Origin: Nonlabens sp. MB-3u-79
GTDB taxonomy: Bacteria > Bacteroidota > Bacteroidia > Flavobacteriales > Flavobacteriaceae
DNA: 64,000 nt
Assembly: GCF_002831625.1 (NCBI RefSeq)
Contig: NZ_CP025116.1
Coordinates: 1,240,001 to 1,304,000 of the forward strand
Reading direction: 5' to 3'
Part shown: piece after piece, positions 1 through 7,161 of the stretch
Position numbering within the stretch: position 1 is the stretch's first letter
How the letters are laid out: the number at the start of each line of letters is the position of its first letter
Position numbers and translations under genes: made by a program
The notes under the pieces: model-generated
Seen by the model: the letters and a program-made list of their open reading frames with translations, nothing else
What the model was told of the DNA's origin: nothing
The model's database searches: none

Positions 1-591
1 GTTCAACTCATGGGAGCTCAATCCAGTTCCAGCAGCAGGCGAATACGGTTGTATGGTATAACCTTTATAAATTAAATCTTTAGAATAAATCTCTTTTAAC
101 AACCACCATACCGATTCCATGTATTTGGATTTATAAGTAATATATGGATCTTCCATATCTACCCAATACCCCATATCCTCAGTAAGCTTGCTCCATACGT
201 CGGTGTATTTGAGAACTGCTTTTTTACATTCCTCATTATATTCCTCTACAGATATTTTTGTACCGATGTCTTCTTTGGTAATTCCAAGTGCTTTTTCAAC
301 ACCTAACTCTACAGGAAGCCCGTGTGTATCCCAACCTGCTTTGCGATTTACTTGATAGCCTTGTTGTGTTTTAAAACGACAGAATAAATCCTTAATCGTA
401 CGTCCCATAACATGGTGAATCCCAGGCAAGCCGTTAGCAGATGGTGGTCCTTCAAAGAAAATAAAAGGCTCATTTCCTTCACGAGTCGTCATGGACTTGT
501 TGAAAATGTCGTTTTCCTTCCAAAAAGATTTGATACGCTCATCAACTTCCGGAAGGTTCAATCCTTTGTATTCATTGAATTTTTTACTCAT
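1..591 (-). CDS. ileS: Isoleucyl-tRNA synthetase, N-terminal part (partial)
   Basis: Cytoplasmic class I aminoacyl-tRNA synthetase that charges tRNA-Ile. Only the first 197 residues are in the window; the rest lies off the left edge. The start is ATG at 589-591 (protein begins MSKKFNEYKGLNLPEVDE). The class I HIGH motif appears as GIHHVMG at residues 57-63, and the IleS-type block GWDTHGLPVE follows at 86-95. A TACTTTTG -7 element lies about 20 bases upstream on the same strand, so the gene probably has its own promoter. Family assignment is secure from these blocks. Nothing can be said about the editing domain or the zinc-binding C-terminus. Confidence 0.97.
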   Translation of the reverse strand, partial: MSKKFNEYKGLNLPEVDERIKSFWKENDIFNKSMTTREGNEPFIFFEGPPSANGLPGIHHVMGRTIKDLFCRFKTQQGYQVNRKAGWDTHGLPVELGVEKALGITKEDIGTKISVEEYNEECKKAVLKYTDVWSKLTEDMGYWVDMEDPYITYKSKYMESVWWLLKEIYSKDLIYKGYTIQPYSPAAGTGLSSHELN

Positions 592-613
592 CGTACTGGT
601 GTTTTAAAGCTGG

Positions 614-621
614 CAAAAGTA
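614..621 (-). promoter_or_regulatory. Candidate -7 element (TACTTTTG) of ileS
   Basis: On the minus strand TACTTTTG matches the Bacteroidota -7 consensus TAnnTTTG. It ends 22 bases before the ileS start codon. No clear -33 TTG is seen. Confidence 0.55.
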
Positions 622-645
622 CGGAAATTTGTGCATTATATTATG

Positions 646-675
646 CCTAAGGGCAGACTTAAGTCTGCCCTTAGG
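646..675. repeat. 30-bp perfect palindrome, family B copy 1
   Basis: Perfect inverted repeat with half-site CCTAAGGGCAGACTT followed directly by its complement. It lies between the 3' end of the DUF2797 gene and the ileS promoter. A near-identical copy lies at 25565-25594. No T-run follows on either strand, so it is not a textbook terminator, although the RNA would form a strong hairpin. Confidence 0.85.
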
Positions 676-724
676 TAGGTGCCTTTTGTTTTTCTTTTTT
701 ATTTCTTATTTTGGGAATAACGTT

Positions 725-1519
725 TCAATCTACCTTAATCTCCAGCACCAGTCCTTCATGACTGCGCAAATTCATTACGGTGCCGTCTTCAAAGATGAGG
801 TATTGCCCCTTGATACCTTTTAATTTTCCAGCATGTTGAGTGGTTTTAGCAAGGTTAACGCTGGTCACTTTTGTGGGATATTGAAGTACAGGAAATTTAA
901 TTTGCCATTCTTTTTCATTCTCCAGAATGAATTCTTGGGCTTCTTGAGGTATAAATTGGAGCAAGCTTTCGCGAAAGCCTAATAGGTCAAGATCTTCTAT
1001 GCTATTTGTAAGCATTTTACGCCAGTTGGTTTTGTCTGCCACGTGGTCTTTTAAGGCAATTTCTGTAATACCAGCGAGGTAACGGTTAGGTGCTTCAAGA
1101 ATCGCAACGGCTTCATGAGCGCCTTGATCGATCCATCGGGTAGGGATTTGTGTTTTACGGGTCACCCCTACTTTTATATTACTGCTGTTAGCCAGGTAAA
1201 CGATATGTGGTTTGAGTTGGACTTTTTTCTCGTACTCTAGATCGCGATCTTCTTCATCCAGATGTGCTCGGCTCAACTCGGGTTTCATGATCCATTCTCC
1301 GGCTTGTGGGATTTGAGAAAAGCAATCATAGCAATATCCCTGACGCCATATTTTTTTATCAAGGCCGCAATTAAGGCATTCATTTCCTACATGCTTTAAA
1401 GAGATATTTTTATCCAGCAGTTGGTTCATGTGCAAAAAGTTATCTGGGAAAACAAGGTAATATTGAACGGTTTCCTTCAGTTCTGTTTGCATTTTTCTAA
1501 TCGTGCCGGTAAGGATCAT
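725..1519 (-). CDS. DUF2797 family zinc-ribbon protein
   Basis: A 264-residue protein matching the DUF2797 family, whose function is not established. Four cysteines (C48, C51, C63, C66; spacing CxxC-11-CxxC) should form a zinc ribbon. The following region, with a YLANSSNIKVGVTRKTQIPT stretch, resembles a GIY-YIG-like core, which is an inference. I chose ATG 1519 (MILTGTIRKM) because the upstream in-frame extension overlaps the divergent GH3-like gene and adds low-quality sequence. The palindromic repeat at 965-978 is read through in frame and encodes GFRESL. No partner gene gives a functional clue. The family call is good; the biochemical role is unknown. Confidence 0.85.
   Translation of the reverse strand: MILTGTIRKMQTELKETVQYYLVFPDNFLHMNQLLDKNISLKHVGNECLNCGLDKKIWRQGYCYDCFSQIPQAGEWIMKPELSRAHLDEEDRDLEYEKKVQLKPHIVYLANSSNIKVGVTRKTQIPTRWIDQGAHEAVAILEAPNRYLAGITEIALKDHVADKTNWRKMLTNSIEDLDLLGFRESLLQFIPQEAQEFILENEKEWQIKFPVLQYPTKVTSVNLAKTTQHAGKLKGIKGQYLIFEDGTVMNLRSHEGLVLEIKVD
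965..978. repeat. Palindrome family A (GCTTTCGCGAAAGC), copy 1
   Basis: Exact 14-bp palindrome inside the DUF2797 coding region, read as F-R-E-S. See the family finding. Confidence 0.95.
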
Positions 1520-1545
1520 GGTAGTAACTTTAAAAATTAAGGAAG

Positions 1546-1553
1546 TATCTTTG
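1546..1553 (+). promoter_or_regulatory. Candidate -7 element (TATCTTTG) of the GH3-like gene
   Basis: TATCTTTG matches TAnnTTTG and lies 34 bases upstream of the ATG at 1588. It sits in the short divergent spacer, just outside the chosen start of the DUF2797 gene. No good -33 element is visible. Confidence 0.5.
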
Positions 1554-1587
1554 AGACTGTAAAAATACCAATTAGGATTTGTAAAAT

Positions 1588-3120
1588 ATGGCAAACGCAT
1601 TACTCAATTCTGTCGTCTCGTGGTTTCTCAAGAAGCGCCTTCACGATATGGAGCTTTTTATGAAGCATCCACAGGAGTTGCAGGATAATATTTTACAAGA
1701 CCTTATTTATTACGCAAGGCATACAGAGGTAGGTAGGAAACACGGTTTTGACTCCATAAAATCTTATAGAGAATTTGCAGACAGAGTTCCAGTTTCTGGA
1801 TATACTGAAATGGAAGCCTCCATAGAAAGGTCTAGAAAGGGCGAGGGAAATATTTTCTGGCCTAGCGATATCAAGTGGTTTGCTATGAGTAGCGGGACGA
1901 CTAATTCCCGCAGTAAATACATACCAGTAAGCCAGCAGTCACTAGAAGACTGCCACTATGCAGCCGCAAAGGATTTGTTGTGTATGTACTTAAATAACAA
2001 TCCAGATTCTAAGATTTTTAAAGGAAAAGGATTGCGACTAGGAGGGAGTAAACAACTGGATAGAAAGTCTGGAACTGCCGCTGGAGATTTGAGTAGTATT
2101 TTGATAGATAACATGCCTTTTTGGGCAGATTACAGCTCTACTCCAGGAAATGAAGTAGCCTTAATGGCCGACTGGGAAACTAAAATGCCTGCGATTGTTC
2201 AAGAAACGATTAAAGAAGATGTGACCAGTCTTGCAGGCGTTCCTTCTTGGATGATGGTGCTTCTTAATAATGTACTGGAAACTACGGGCAAGGATCATGT
2301 TTTAGAAGTATGGCCGCAAATGGAAGTGTTCTTTCATGGAGGTGTTAGTTTTGACCCGTATGTAGACCAGTATAAAAAATTACTACCAGCAGATCATATC
2401 AAATATTACGAAACCTATAATGCGAGTGAAGGTTTCTTTGCTATTCAAGACACAAATGATAGTAAGGAATTGTTGCTCATGTTGGATTATGGAATTTTCT
2501 ACGAGTTTATTCCTATGAAAACCTATGATACGCCAGAGGAGAAGATCATACCTCTTAGCGAGGTAGAATTAGGGCAGAATTATGCTATTATTATTACTAC
2601 TAACGCTGGTTTGTGGCGCTATAAGATAGGGGATACGGTACGTTTTACGAGTAAAAGTCCTTACCGCATTAAAGTAAGTGGTCGTACCAAGCACCACATC
2701 AACGTATTTGGTGAGGAGTTGATCATAGAAAATGCGGAGGAAGCACTTAAGAAGACCATAGCAGAGATTCCTTGCTTTATAAAAGATTACACTGTCGCGC
2801 CTATATTTATGGAAGGTAAAGAAAAAGGAGCTCATGAATGGATGATTGAATTTGGGAGGCAACCTGACGATATTTCTACTTTCGCAAAAGCTTTAGACCA
2901 TCATCTTCAAAGAGTAAATAGTGATTACGAGGCAAAACGCTATAACAATATCACACTAACAGCGCCAAAAATAAACGTAGCAAATCCAGATGTGTTTTAC
3001 AACTGGCTCAAGCAAAAAGATAAACTGGGCGGCCAGCATAAAATCCCGAGACTGAGTAACTCTAGAGAATACATGGATGAGTTGCTTATTATTCATCGCA
3101 AAGGCAGACTGTTAAAATAA
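1588..3120 (+). CDS. GH3-like acyl-adenylating enzyme
   Basis: A 510-residue protein of the GH3 family, the ANL-type acyl-acid-amido synthetases first known from plants as auxin-conjugating enzymes; related genes are widespread in Bacteroidota. Visible blocks are the phosphate-binding loop MSSGTTNSRSKYIP (about residues 100-113), a YNASEGFFA block (about 278-286) matching the family Y-ASE motif, and a WRYKIGDT segment (about 344-351) typical of GH3. These features predict ATP-dependent adenylation of a small carboxylic acid, possibly followed by amide formation. The substrate is unknown. No signal peptide is present, so it should be cytosolic. The gene has its own -7 element and no operon partner, so context says little about its role. 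Confidence 0.9.
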   Translation: MANALLNSVVSWFLKKRLHDMELFMKHPQELQDNILQDLIYYARHTEVGRKHGFDSIKSYREFADRVPVSGYTEMEASIERSRKGEGNIFWPSDIKWFAMSSGTTNSRSKYIPVSQQSLEDCHYAAAKDLLCMYLNNNPDSKIFKGKGLRLGGSKQLDRKSGTAAGDLSSILIDNMPFWADYSSTPGNEVALMADWETKMPAIVQETIKEDVTSLAGVPSWMMVLLNNVLETTGKDHVLEVWPQMEVFFHGGVSFDPYVDQYKKLLPADHIKYYETYNASEGFFAIQDTNDSKELLLMLDYGIFYEFIPMKTYDTPEEKIIPLSEVELGQNYAIIITTNAGLWRYKIGDTVRFTSKSPYRIKVSGRTKHHINVFGEELIIENAEEALKKTIAEIPCFIKDYTVAPIFMEGKEKGAHEWMIEFGRQPDDISTFAKALDHHLQRVNSDYEAKRYNNITLTAPKINVANPDVFYNWLKQKDKLGGQHKIPRLSNSREYMDELLIIHRKGRLLK

Positions 3121-3201
3121 ATGAATTCTTTTAGTAGTTTAATTCTCGATAGCTGGACCAAACTGCTTTGTTAAACCCTATCTGAAAACTGAATAAAACC
3201 G

Positions 3202-3209
3202 TATTTTTG
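3202..3209 (+). promoter_or_regulatory. Candidate -7 element (TATTTTTG) of the PfkB gene
   Basis: TATTTTTG fits TAnnTTTG and ends 14 bases before the ATG at 3224, leaving a very short leader. Confidence 0.55.
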
Positions 3210-3223
3210 CAAAAAATTTATAC

Positions 3224-4144
3224 ATGAGCAAATTAGTTGTGGTAGGAACAGTAGCATTTGATGCAATTGAAACTCCTTTTGGTAAAACAGATAAGATTTT
3301 AGGTGGAGCAGCAACCTTTATAGGGCTTAGTGCTTCTCACTTCGATACAGAAGTAGGCTTGGTAAGTGTTGTAGGAGGTGATTTTCCACAAGAATATCTA
3401 GATATGCTTAAAAACCGCGGGATGAACATCGACGGTATTGAAGTGGTAAAAGAGGGAAAAACATTTTTCTGGTCTGGAAAATACCACAATGACATGAATA
3501 CTCGTGATACGTTGGTAACAGAGCTTAATGTATTAGCAGATTTTAATCCAGTAGTGCCAGAAGCTTTTAAAGATGCTGAGGTAGTCATGTTAGGAAACTT
3601 GCATCCAGCAGTACAGTTAGGGGTTATAGAGCAAACTCCCGCAGCAAAGTTAATCGTACTGGATACTATGAATTTCTGGATGGATAGTGCATTAGAGATG
3701 TTGCATCAAGTAATTGCCAAGGTAGATGTGATAACAATTAATGATGAAGAAGCAAGACAGCTTTCTGGAGAATATTCTTTAGTTGCTGCAGCGCGTAAGA
3801 TCCATGCCATGGGCCCTAAATATGTAGTGATCAAAAAAGGAGAGCACGGTGCTTTATTGTTCCATGGGGATCATATATTCTTTGCTCCAGCATTACCATT
3901 AGAAGAAGTCTTTGACCCTACAGGAGCAGGAGATACATTTGCCGGAGGTTTTGCAGGATTCCTTGCAGCAAGCGGTGACTATAGTTTTGAAAACATGAAA
4001 CGAGCAATTGTTTACGGTTCTAATTTTGCTTCCTTTGCGGTAGAAAAATTTGGAACAGAGCGTATGCAAACGATTACCAGTGAAGAAATAAACATACGTT
4101 TAGAGCAATTTAAAGCCCTAACAAAATTTGAAATAAACAATTAG
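3224..4144 (+). CDS. PfkB family carbohydrate/nucleoside kinase
   Basis: A 306-residue ribokinase-fold (PfkB) kinase that should phosphorylate a sugar or nucleoside with ATP. The N-terminus has the GGAATFIGLSASHF block (about residues 27-40, PfkB signature 1). The C-terminus has signature 2, DPTGAGDTFAGGFAGFLA, which contains the anion hole and the catalytic Asp of GAGD. The exact substrate cannot be read from sequence; adenosine, ribose or a related compound are options. It is followed after a strong hairpin terminator by the amidophosphoribosyltransferase gene, so a link to purine or ribose metabolism is plausible but inferred. It is cytosolic, of usual family length, and intact. Confidence 0.92.
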   Translation: MSKLVVVGTVAFDAIETPFGKTDKILGGAATFIGLSASHFDTEVGLVSVVGGDFPQEYLDMLKNRGMNIDGIEVVKEGKTFFWSGKYHNDMNTRDTLVTELNVLADFNPVVPEAFKDAEVVMLGNLHPAVQLGVIEQTPAAKLIVLDTMNFWMDSALEMLHQVIAKVDVITINDEEARQLSGEYSLVAAARKIHAMGPKYVVIKKGEHGALLFHGDHIFFAPALPLEEVFDPTGAGDTFAGGFAGFLAASGDYSFENMKRAIVYGSNFASFAVEKFGTERMQTITSEEINIRLEQFKALTKFEINN

Positions 4145-4157
4145 TAATATCTATCAA

Positions 4158-4195
4158 AAAAGCCTCAAGAAACCTTGAGGCTTTTCTATTTTTAC
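4158..4195 (+). terminator. Rho-independent terminator after the PfkB gene
   Basis: A 12-bp perfect stem (4158-4169 with 4174-4185) has a 4-base loop and is followed by CTATTTTT. It separates the PfkB gene from the purF-type gene. Confidence 0.85.
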
Positions 4196-4213
4196 ACCCT
4201 AATACATCCCATC

Positions 4214-6112
4214 ATGAGCGACCATTTAAAACACGAGTGCGGTATTGCACTTATCCGTCTTCTTAAACCATTAGAATACTATAAGGAGAAATACGGAACA
4301 GCTTTCTACGGTATCAATAAAATGTACTTAATGATGGAAAAACAGCACAACCGTGGTCAGGATGGTGCTGGATTTGCGAGTATTAAACTGGATGTAAAAC
4401 CTGGCCAACGTTATATTTCTAGAGTGCGCAGCAATGCCGCACAGCCTATTCAAGATATTTTTGCACAGATCAATGATCGCATCAATACAGAGCTGACTGA
4501 AAATCCTGAAATAAAAGACGACGTAGCAGCACAAAAAGCAAATATTCCTTATGTAGGAGAATTGTTGATGGGCCATGTGCGTTACGGTACCTTTGGTAAA
4601 AACAGCATAGAATCAGTACATCCATTCTTAAGACAGAACAACTGGATGCATCGCAACCTGATTATGGCAGGGAATTTTAATATGACCAACGTATTTAAGC
4701 TTTTTAATAAGCTCGTGGAATTAGGCCAACACCCTAAAGACATGGCAGATACGGTTACTGTAATGGAAAAAGTAGGTCATTTCCAAGACAGACAAGTCAG
4801 TAAATTATACAAAAAGTTTAAGTCTCAAGGTCTTTCTAAAATAGAAGCCAGTCCTAAAATTGCAGAAGAAATAGACGTTGCAAAAATACTGCGTAAGAGT
4901 GCTAAAGACTGGGATGGCGGTTATGCTATGGGAGGTTTAATGGGCCATGGAGATGCTTTTTTATTGCGTGATCCTGCAGGAATACGACCAGCTTATTATT
5001 ATCAAGATGATGAAGTAGTTGTAGTGGCAAGTGAGCGACCAGTGATACAAACGGCCTTTAATGCGCCGTTTGAAGAAGTAAAAGAATTGGATCCCGGTAA
5101 AGCCATTATTATTAAGAAAGATGGAACAGTTACTTTAGACCAAATCACAGAACCTTTAGAACGCAAAGCTTGTTCTTTTGAACGTATTTACTTTTCACGT
5201 GGTAGTGATGCAGAGATTTATCAGGAACGTAAGATGTTAGGAAAACTATTGTTTCCTGAGATTATGAAGAGTATTGATGACGATATTGACAATACGGTGT
5301 TTTCTTATATTCCCAACACAGCCGAAACATCATTCTACGGTATGGTAGAAGAAGGTCATGCCGTTCTCAACAAGCAGAAAAAAGATTTTATAATTGCAGG
5401 AGAAGGAAATCTGACGGAAGAGCAAGTGGAAGCCACGCTTTCGCGAAAGCTAAGAACAGAAAAAATAGCAATTAAAGATGCTAAACTTCGCACGTTTATA
5501 ACAGAAGACTCTTCTCGCGATGACCTTGTGGCTCACGTGTATGATGTGACTTATGGTGTGGTAAAGCCAGAAGATAATCTGGTGATAATCGACGACTCTA
5601 TAGTAAGAGGTACTACCTTGAAGAAGTCCATTCTTAAAATGATGGACCGATTGAATCCTAAGAAAATAGTAGTGGTTTCAAGTGCGCCGCAAATAAGATA
5701 TCCAGACTGTTACGGTATAGATATGGCACGATTAGAAGGATTAGTAGCTTTTAGAGGAGCACTAGCTTTACATAAAGATCGTGGCACATACGATGTGGTA
5801 GAAGAAATCTATAAGAAGTGCAAACTACAGACAGAGATGAAAGATGTAGATGTGGTAAATCACGTAAAAGAGCTGTACGAGCCTTTTACAGATCAAGAAG
5901 TTTCTGACAAGATAGGGGAGCTGCTTTCTGAGGAAGGTATAAAAGCTGAGGTAAAAATCATTTATCAAACGGTAGATAATTTACATAAAGCTTGTCCTAA
6001 GAATTTAGGCGACTGGTATTTTACAGGAAATTATCCTACAGACGGTGGTAATAGAGTGGTCAACCGAGCTTATATCAATTTCTTTGAAGGAAATGAAGAG
6101 CGAGCTTATTAG
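4214..6112 (+). CDS. purF: Amidophosphoribosyltransferase, long flavobacterial PurF type
   Basis: A 632-residue glutamine-dependent PRPP amidotransferase catalysing the first committed step of purine synthesis (PRPP plus glutamine to phosphoribosylamine). The start at 4214 gives MSDHLKHECGIALIR, so the nucleophile Cys9 needs removal of an 8-residue propeptide. The in-frame start further upstream lies inside the preceding terminator and is rejected. The N-terminal class II glutaminase includes NRGQDGAGF. The phosphoribosyltransferase domain carries the PRPP motif VIIDDSIVRGTTLKKS (about residues 456-471). It is over 100 residues longer than E. coli PurF. Bacteroidota often carry such a long version, and a shorter purF may exist elsewhere, so specificity is likely but not certain. 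A palindrome copy (5437-5450) encodes LSRK. Confidence 0.88.
   Translation: MSDHLKHECGIALIRLLKPLEYYKEKYGTAFYGINKMYLMMEKQHNRGQDGAGFASIKLDVKPGQRYISRVRSNAAQPIQDIFAQINDRINTELTENPEIKDDVAAQKANIPYVGELLMGHVRYGTFGKNSIESVHPFLRQNNWMHRNLIMAGNFNMTNVFKLFNKLVELGQHPKDMADTVTVMEKVGHFQDRQVSKLYKKFKSQGLSKIEASPKIAEEIDVAKILRKSAKDWDGGYAMGGLMGHGDAFLLRDPAGIRPAYYYQDDEVVVVASERPVIQTAFNAPFEEVKELDPGKAIIIKKDGTVTLDQITEPLERKACSFERIYFSRGSDAEIYQERKMLGKLLFPEIMKSIDDDIDNTVFSYIPNTAETSFYGMVEEGHAVLNKQKKDFIIAGEGNLTEEQVEATLSRKLRTEKIAIKDAKLRTFITEDSSRDDLVAHVYDVTYGVVKPEDNLVIIDDSIVRGTTLKKSILKMMDRLNPKKIVVVSSAPQIRYPDCYGIDMARLEGLVAFRGALALHKDRGTYDVVEEIYKKCKLQTEMKDVDVVNHVKELYEPFTDQEVSDKIGELLSEEGIKAEVKIIYQTVDNLHKACPKNLGDWYFTGNYPTDGGNRVVNRAYINFFEGNEERAY
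5437..5450. repeat. Palindrome family A, copy 2
   Basis: Exact GCTTTCGCGAAAGC inside purF, read as L-S-R-K. Confidence 0.95.
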
Positions 6113-6134
6113 AAAAGTATAGTTGAAGTATATA

Positions 6135-6172
6135 AAAAATCCCCAAATCATTCAATTGATTTGGGGATTTTT
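6135..6172. terminator. Bidirectional terminator between purF and sod
   Basis: A 16-bp perfect stem (6135-6150 with 6157-6172) has a 6-base loop, with T-rich sequence on the plus side and A-rich sequence on the other. It sits between convergent genes and can serve both. Confidence 0.88.
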
Positions 6173-6190
6173 ATTTTTGCTAATTGGAAA

Positions 6191-6799
6191 TTACTTCCCT
6201 TCAGCATATCTTTTAGAAACTTCTTCCCAGTTGATCACATTAAAAAATGCTTCCACATAATCTGGACGTCTGTTTTGATAGTTCAAGTAATAAGCGTGTT
6301 CCCATACATCAAGTCCTAGAACAGGAGTTCCTCCACATCCTACTTCTGGCATAAGTGGGTTGTCTTGGTTAGGAGTTCCACATACATCTAGTTTTCCACC
6401 TTCATGTACACAAAGCCATGCCCATCCAGAACCGAATTGTCCTTTTGCAGCGTTGCTAAAAGTGTCTTTAAAAGCGTCAAAAGAACCAAATGAAGTAGTA
6501 ATCGCGTCAGCTAGTTCGCCAGTTGGTTGACCACCACCATTAGGGCTCATTACTTCCCAGAACAAACTGTGGTTGTAAAAACCACCACCGTTATTTCTTA
6601 CGGCAGTATTGTTCATGTCTAGATTTAAAAGAATGTTGTCAATAGTTTTTCCTTCGAGACTTGTTCCTTTTACAGCGTCGTTCAATTTAGTAGTATACCC
6701 TTGGTGATGCTTTCCGTGGTGTATCTCCATAGTTTTTGCATCGATATGAGGTTCTAGTGCGTCTTTAGCGTAATTTAATTGGGGTAGTTCAAAAGCCAT
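6191..6799 (-). CDS. sodA: Superoxide dismutase, Mn-type by sequence markers
   Basis: A 202-residue Fe/Mn superoxide dismutase that converts superoxide to peroxide and oxygen. Metal ligands are visible: H27 (MEIHHGKHH), H77 (FYNHSLFW), D164 and H168 (DVWEHAYYL). The metal-tuning residues favour manganese: glycines precede the second histidine (GGGFYNH) and Q145 lies in NQDNPLMP, whereas iron enzymes usually carry the key glutamine in the N-terminal half. A cambialistic enzyme cannot be excluded. There is no signal peptide, so it is cytosolic. It is monocistronic and convergent with purF, sharing its terminator. Confidence 0.95.
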   Translation of the reverse strand: MAFELPQLNYAKDALEPHIDAKTMEIHHGKHHQGYTTKLNDAVKGTSLEGKTIDNILLNLDMNNTAVRNNGGGFYNHSLFWEVMSPNGGGQPTGELADAITTSFGSFDAFKDTFSNAAKGQFGSGWAWLCVHEGGKLDVCGTPNQDNPLMPEVGCGGTPVLGLDVWEHAYYLNYQNRRPDYVEAFFNVINWEEVSKRYAEGK

Positions 6800-7122
6800 T
6801 ATATATTCTTTTTAATTAGTTATTTATCGAATTATAAAATTAGGCACAAAAAGGGGACTGTTAAAATTATCCACGTTATATTATCCTTAAAACATTATTG
6901 CTTTAAATGAAGAGTTGATAAGTTAAAAGTTTATGGTATCCCTTTTAATTTATAGATTTAACTAGTTGATTTTTTTTCTACAGCCTCTAGACCTTGCTTT
7001 AACTTCATAAAGTTGCAGTTTTATTACTTTATTGAGCAGCAGTTAAAAAAACTCATGACTCATAACTTATTTTCAAAATACTTAGTAAGTCTAAAAAATA
7101 AATTTTAGAGGCGTTGAAAGCT

Positions 7123-7142
7123 TTTCAAGTTCAAGTTCAAGT
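7123..7142 (+). repeat. TTCAAG hexamer run upstream of the helicase promoter
   Basis: Three to four tandem TTCAAG units end about 8 bases before TATCTTTG. A similar run precedes TACATTTG at 28740. Confidence 0.7.
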
Positions 7143-7150
7143 TCATTCCT

Positions 7151-7158
7151 TATCTTTG
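7151..7158 (+). promoter_or_regulatory. Candidate -7 element (TATCTTTG), possibly giving a leaderless transcript
   Basis: TATCTTTG is followed by AAT and then the ATG at 7162. With initiation a few bases after the G, the transcript would begin at or next to the start codon. Confidence 0.55.
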
Positions 7159-7161
7159 AAT

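Larger units (their letters stand above)
6800..7161. other. AT-rich intergenic spacer
   Basis: This 362-base spacer holds no open reading frame of interest. It contains the divergent upstream regions of sod and the helicase gene, a TTCAAG hexamer run (about 7123-7142) and a TATCTTTG -7 element (7151-7158). No RNA gene was recognised. Confidence 0.6.

Noticed and set aside
412..678. Plus-strand open frame of 88 residues opposite ileS
   Set aside because: It is antisense to conserved ileS codons and its end (PKGRLKSALR) is just the family B palindrome read as protein. The same peptide appears at 25.6 kb for the same reason.
2879..2891. CTTTCGCAAAAGC in the GH3-like gene as a palindrome copy
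   Set aside because: The core is changed to CGCA, so the palindrome is broken; it may be a decayed copy or chance and was not counted.
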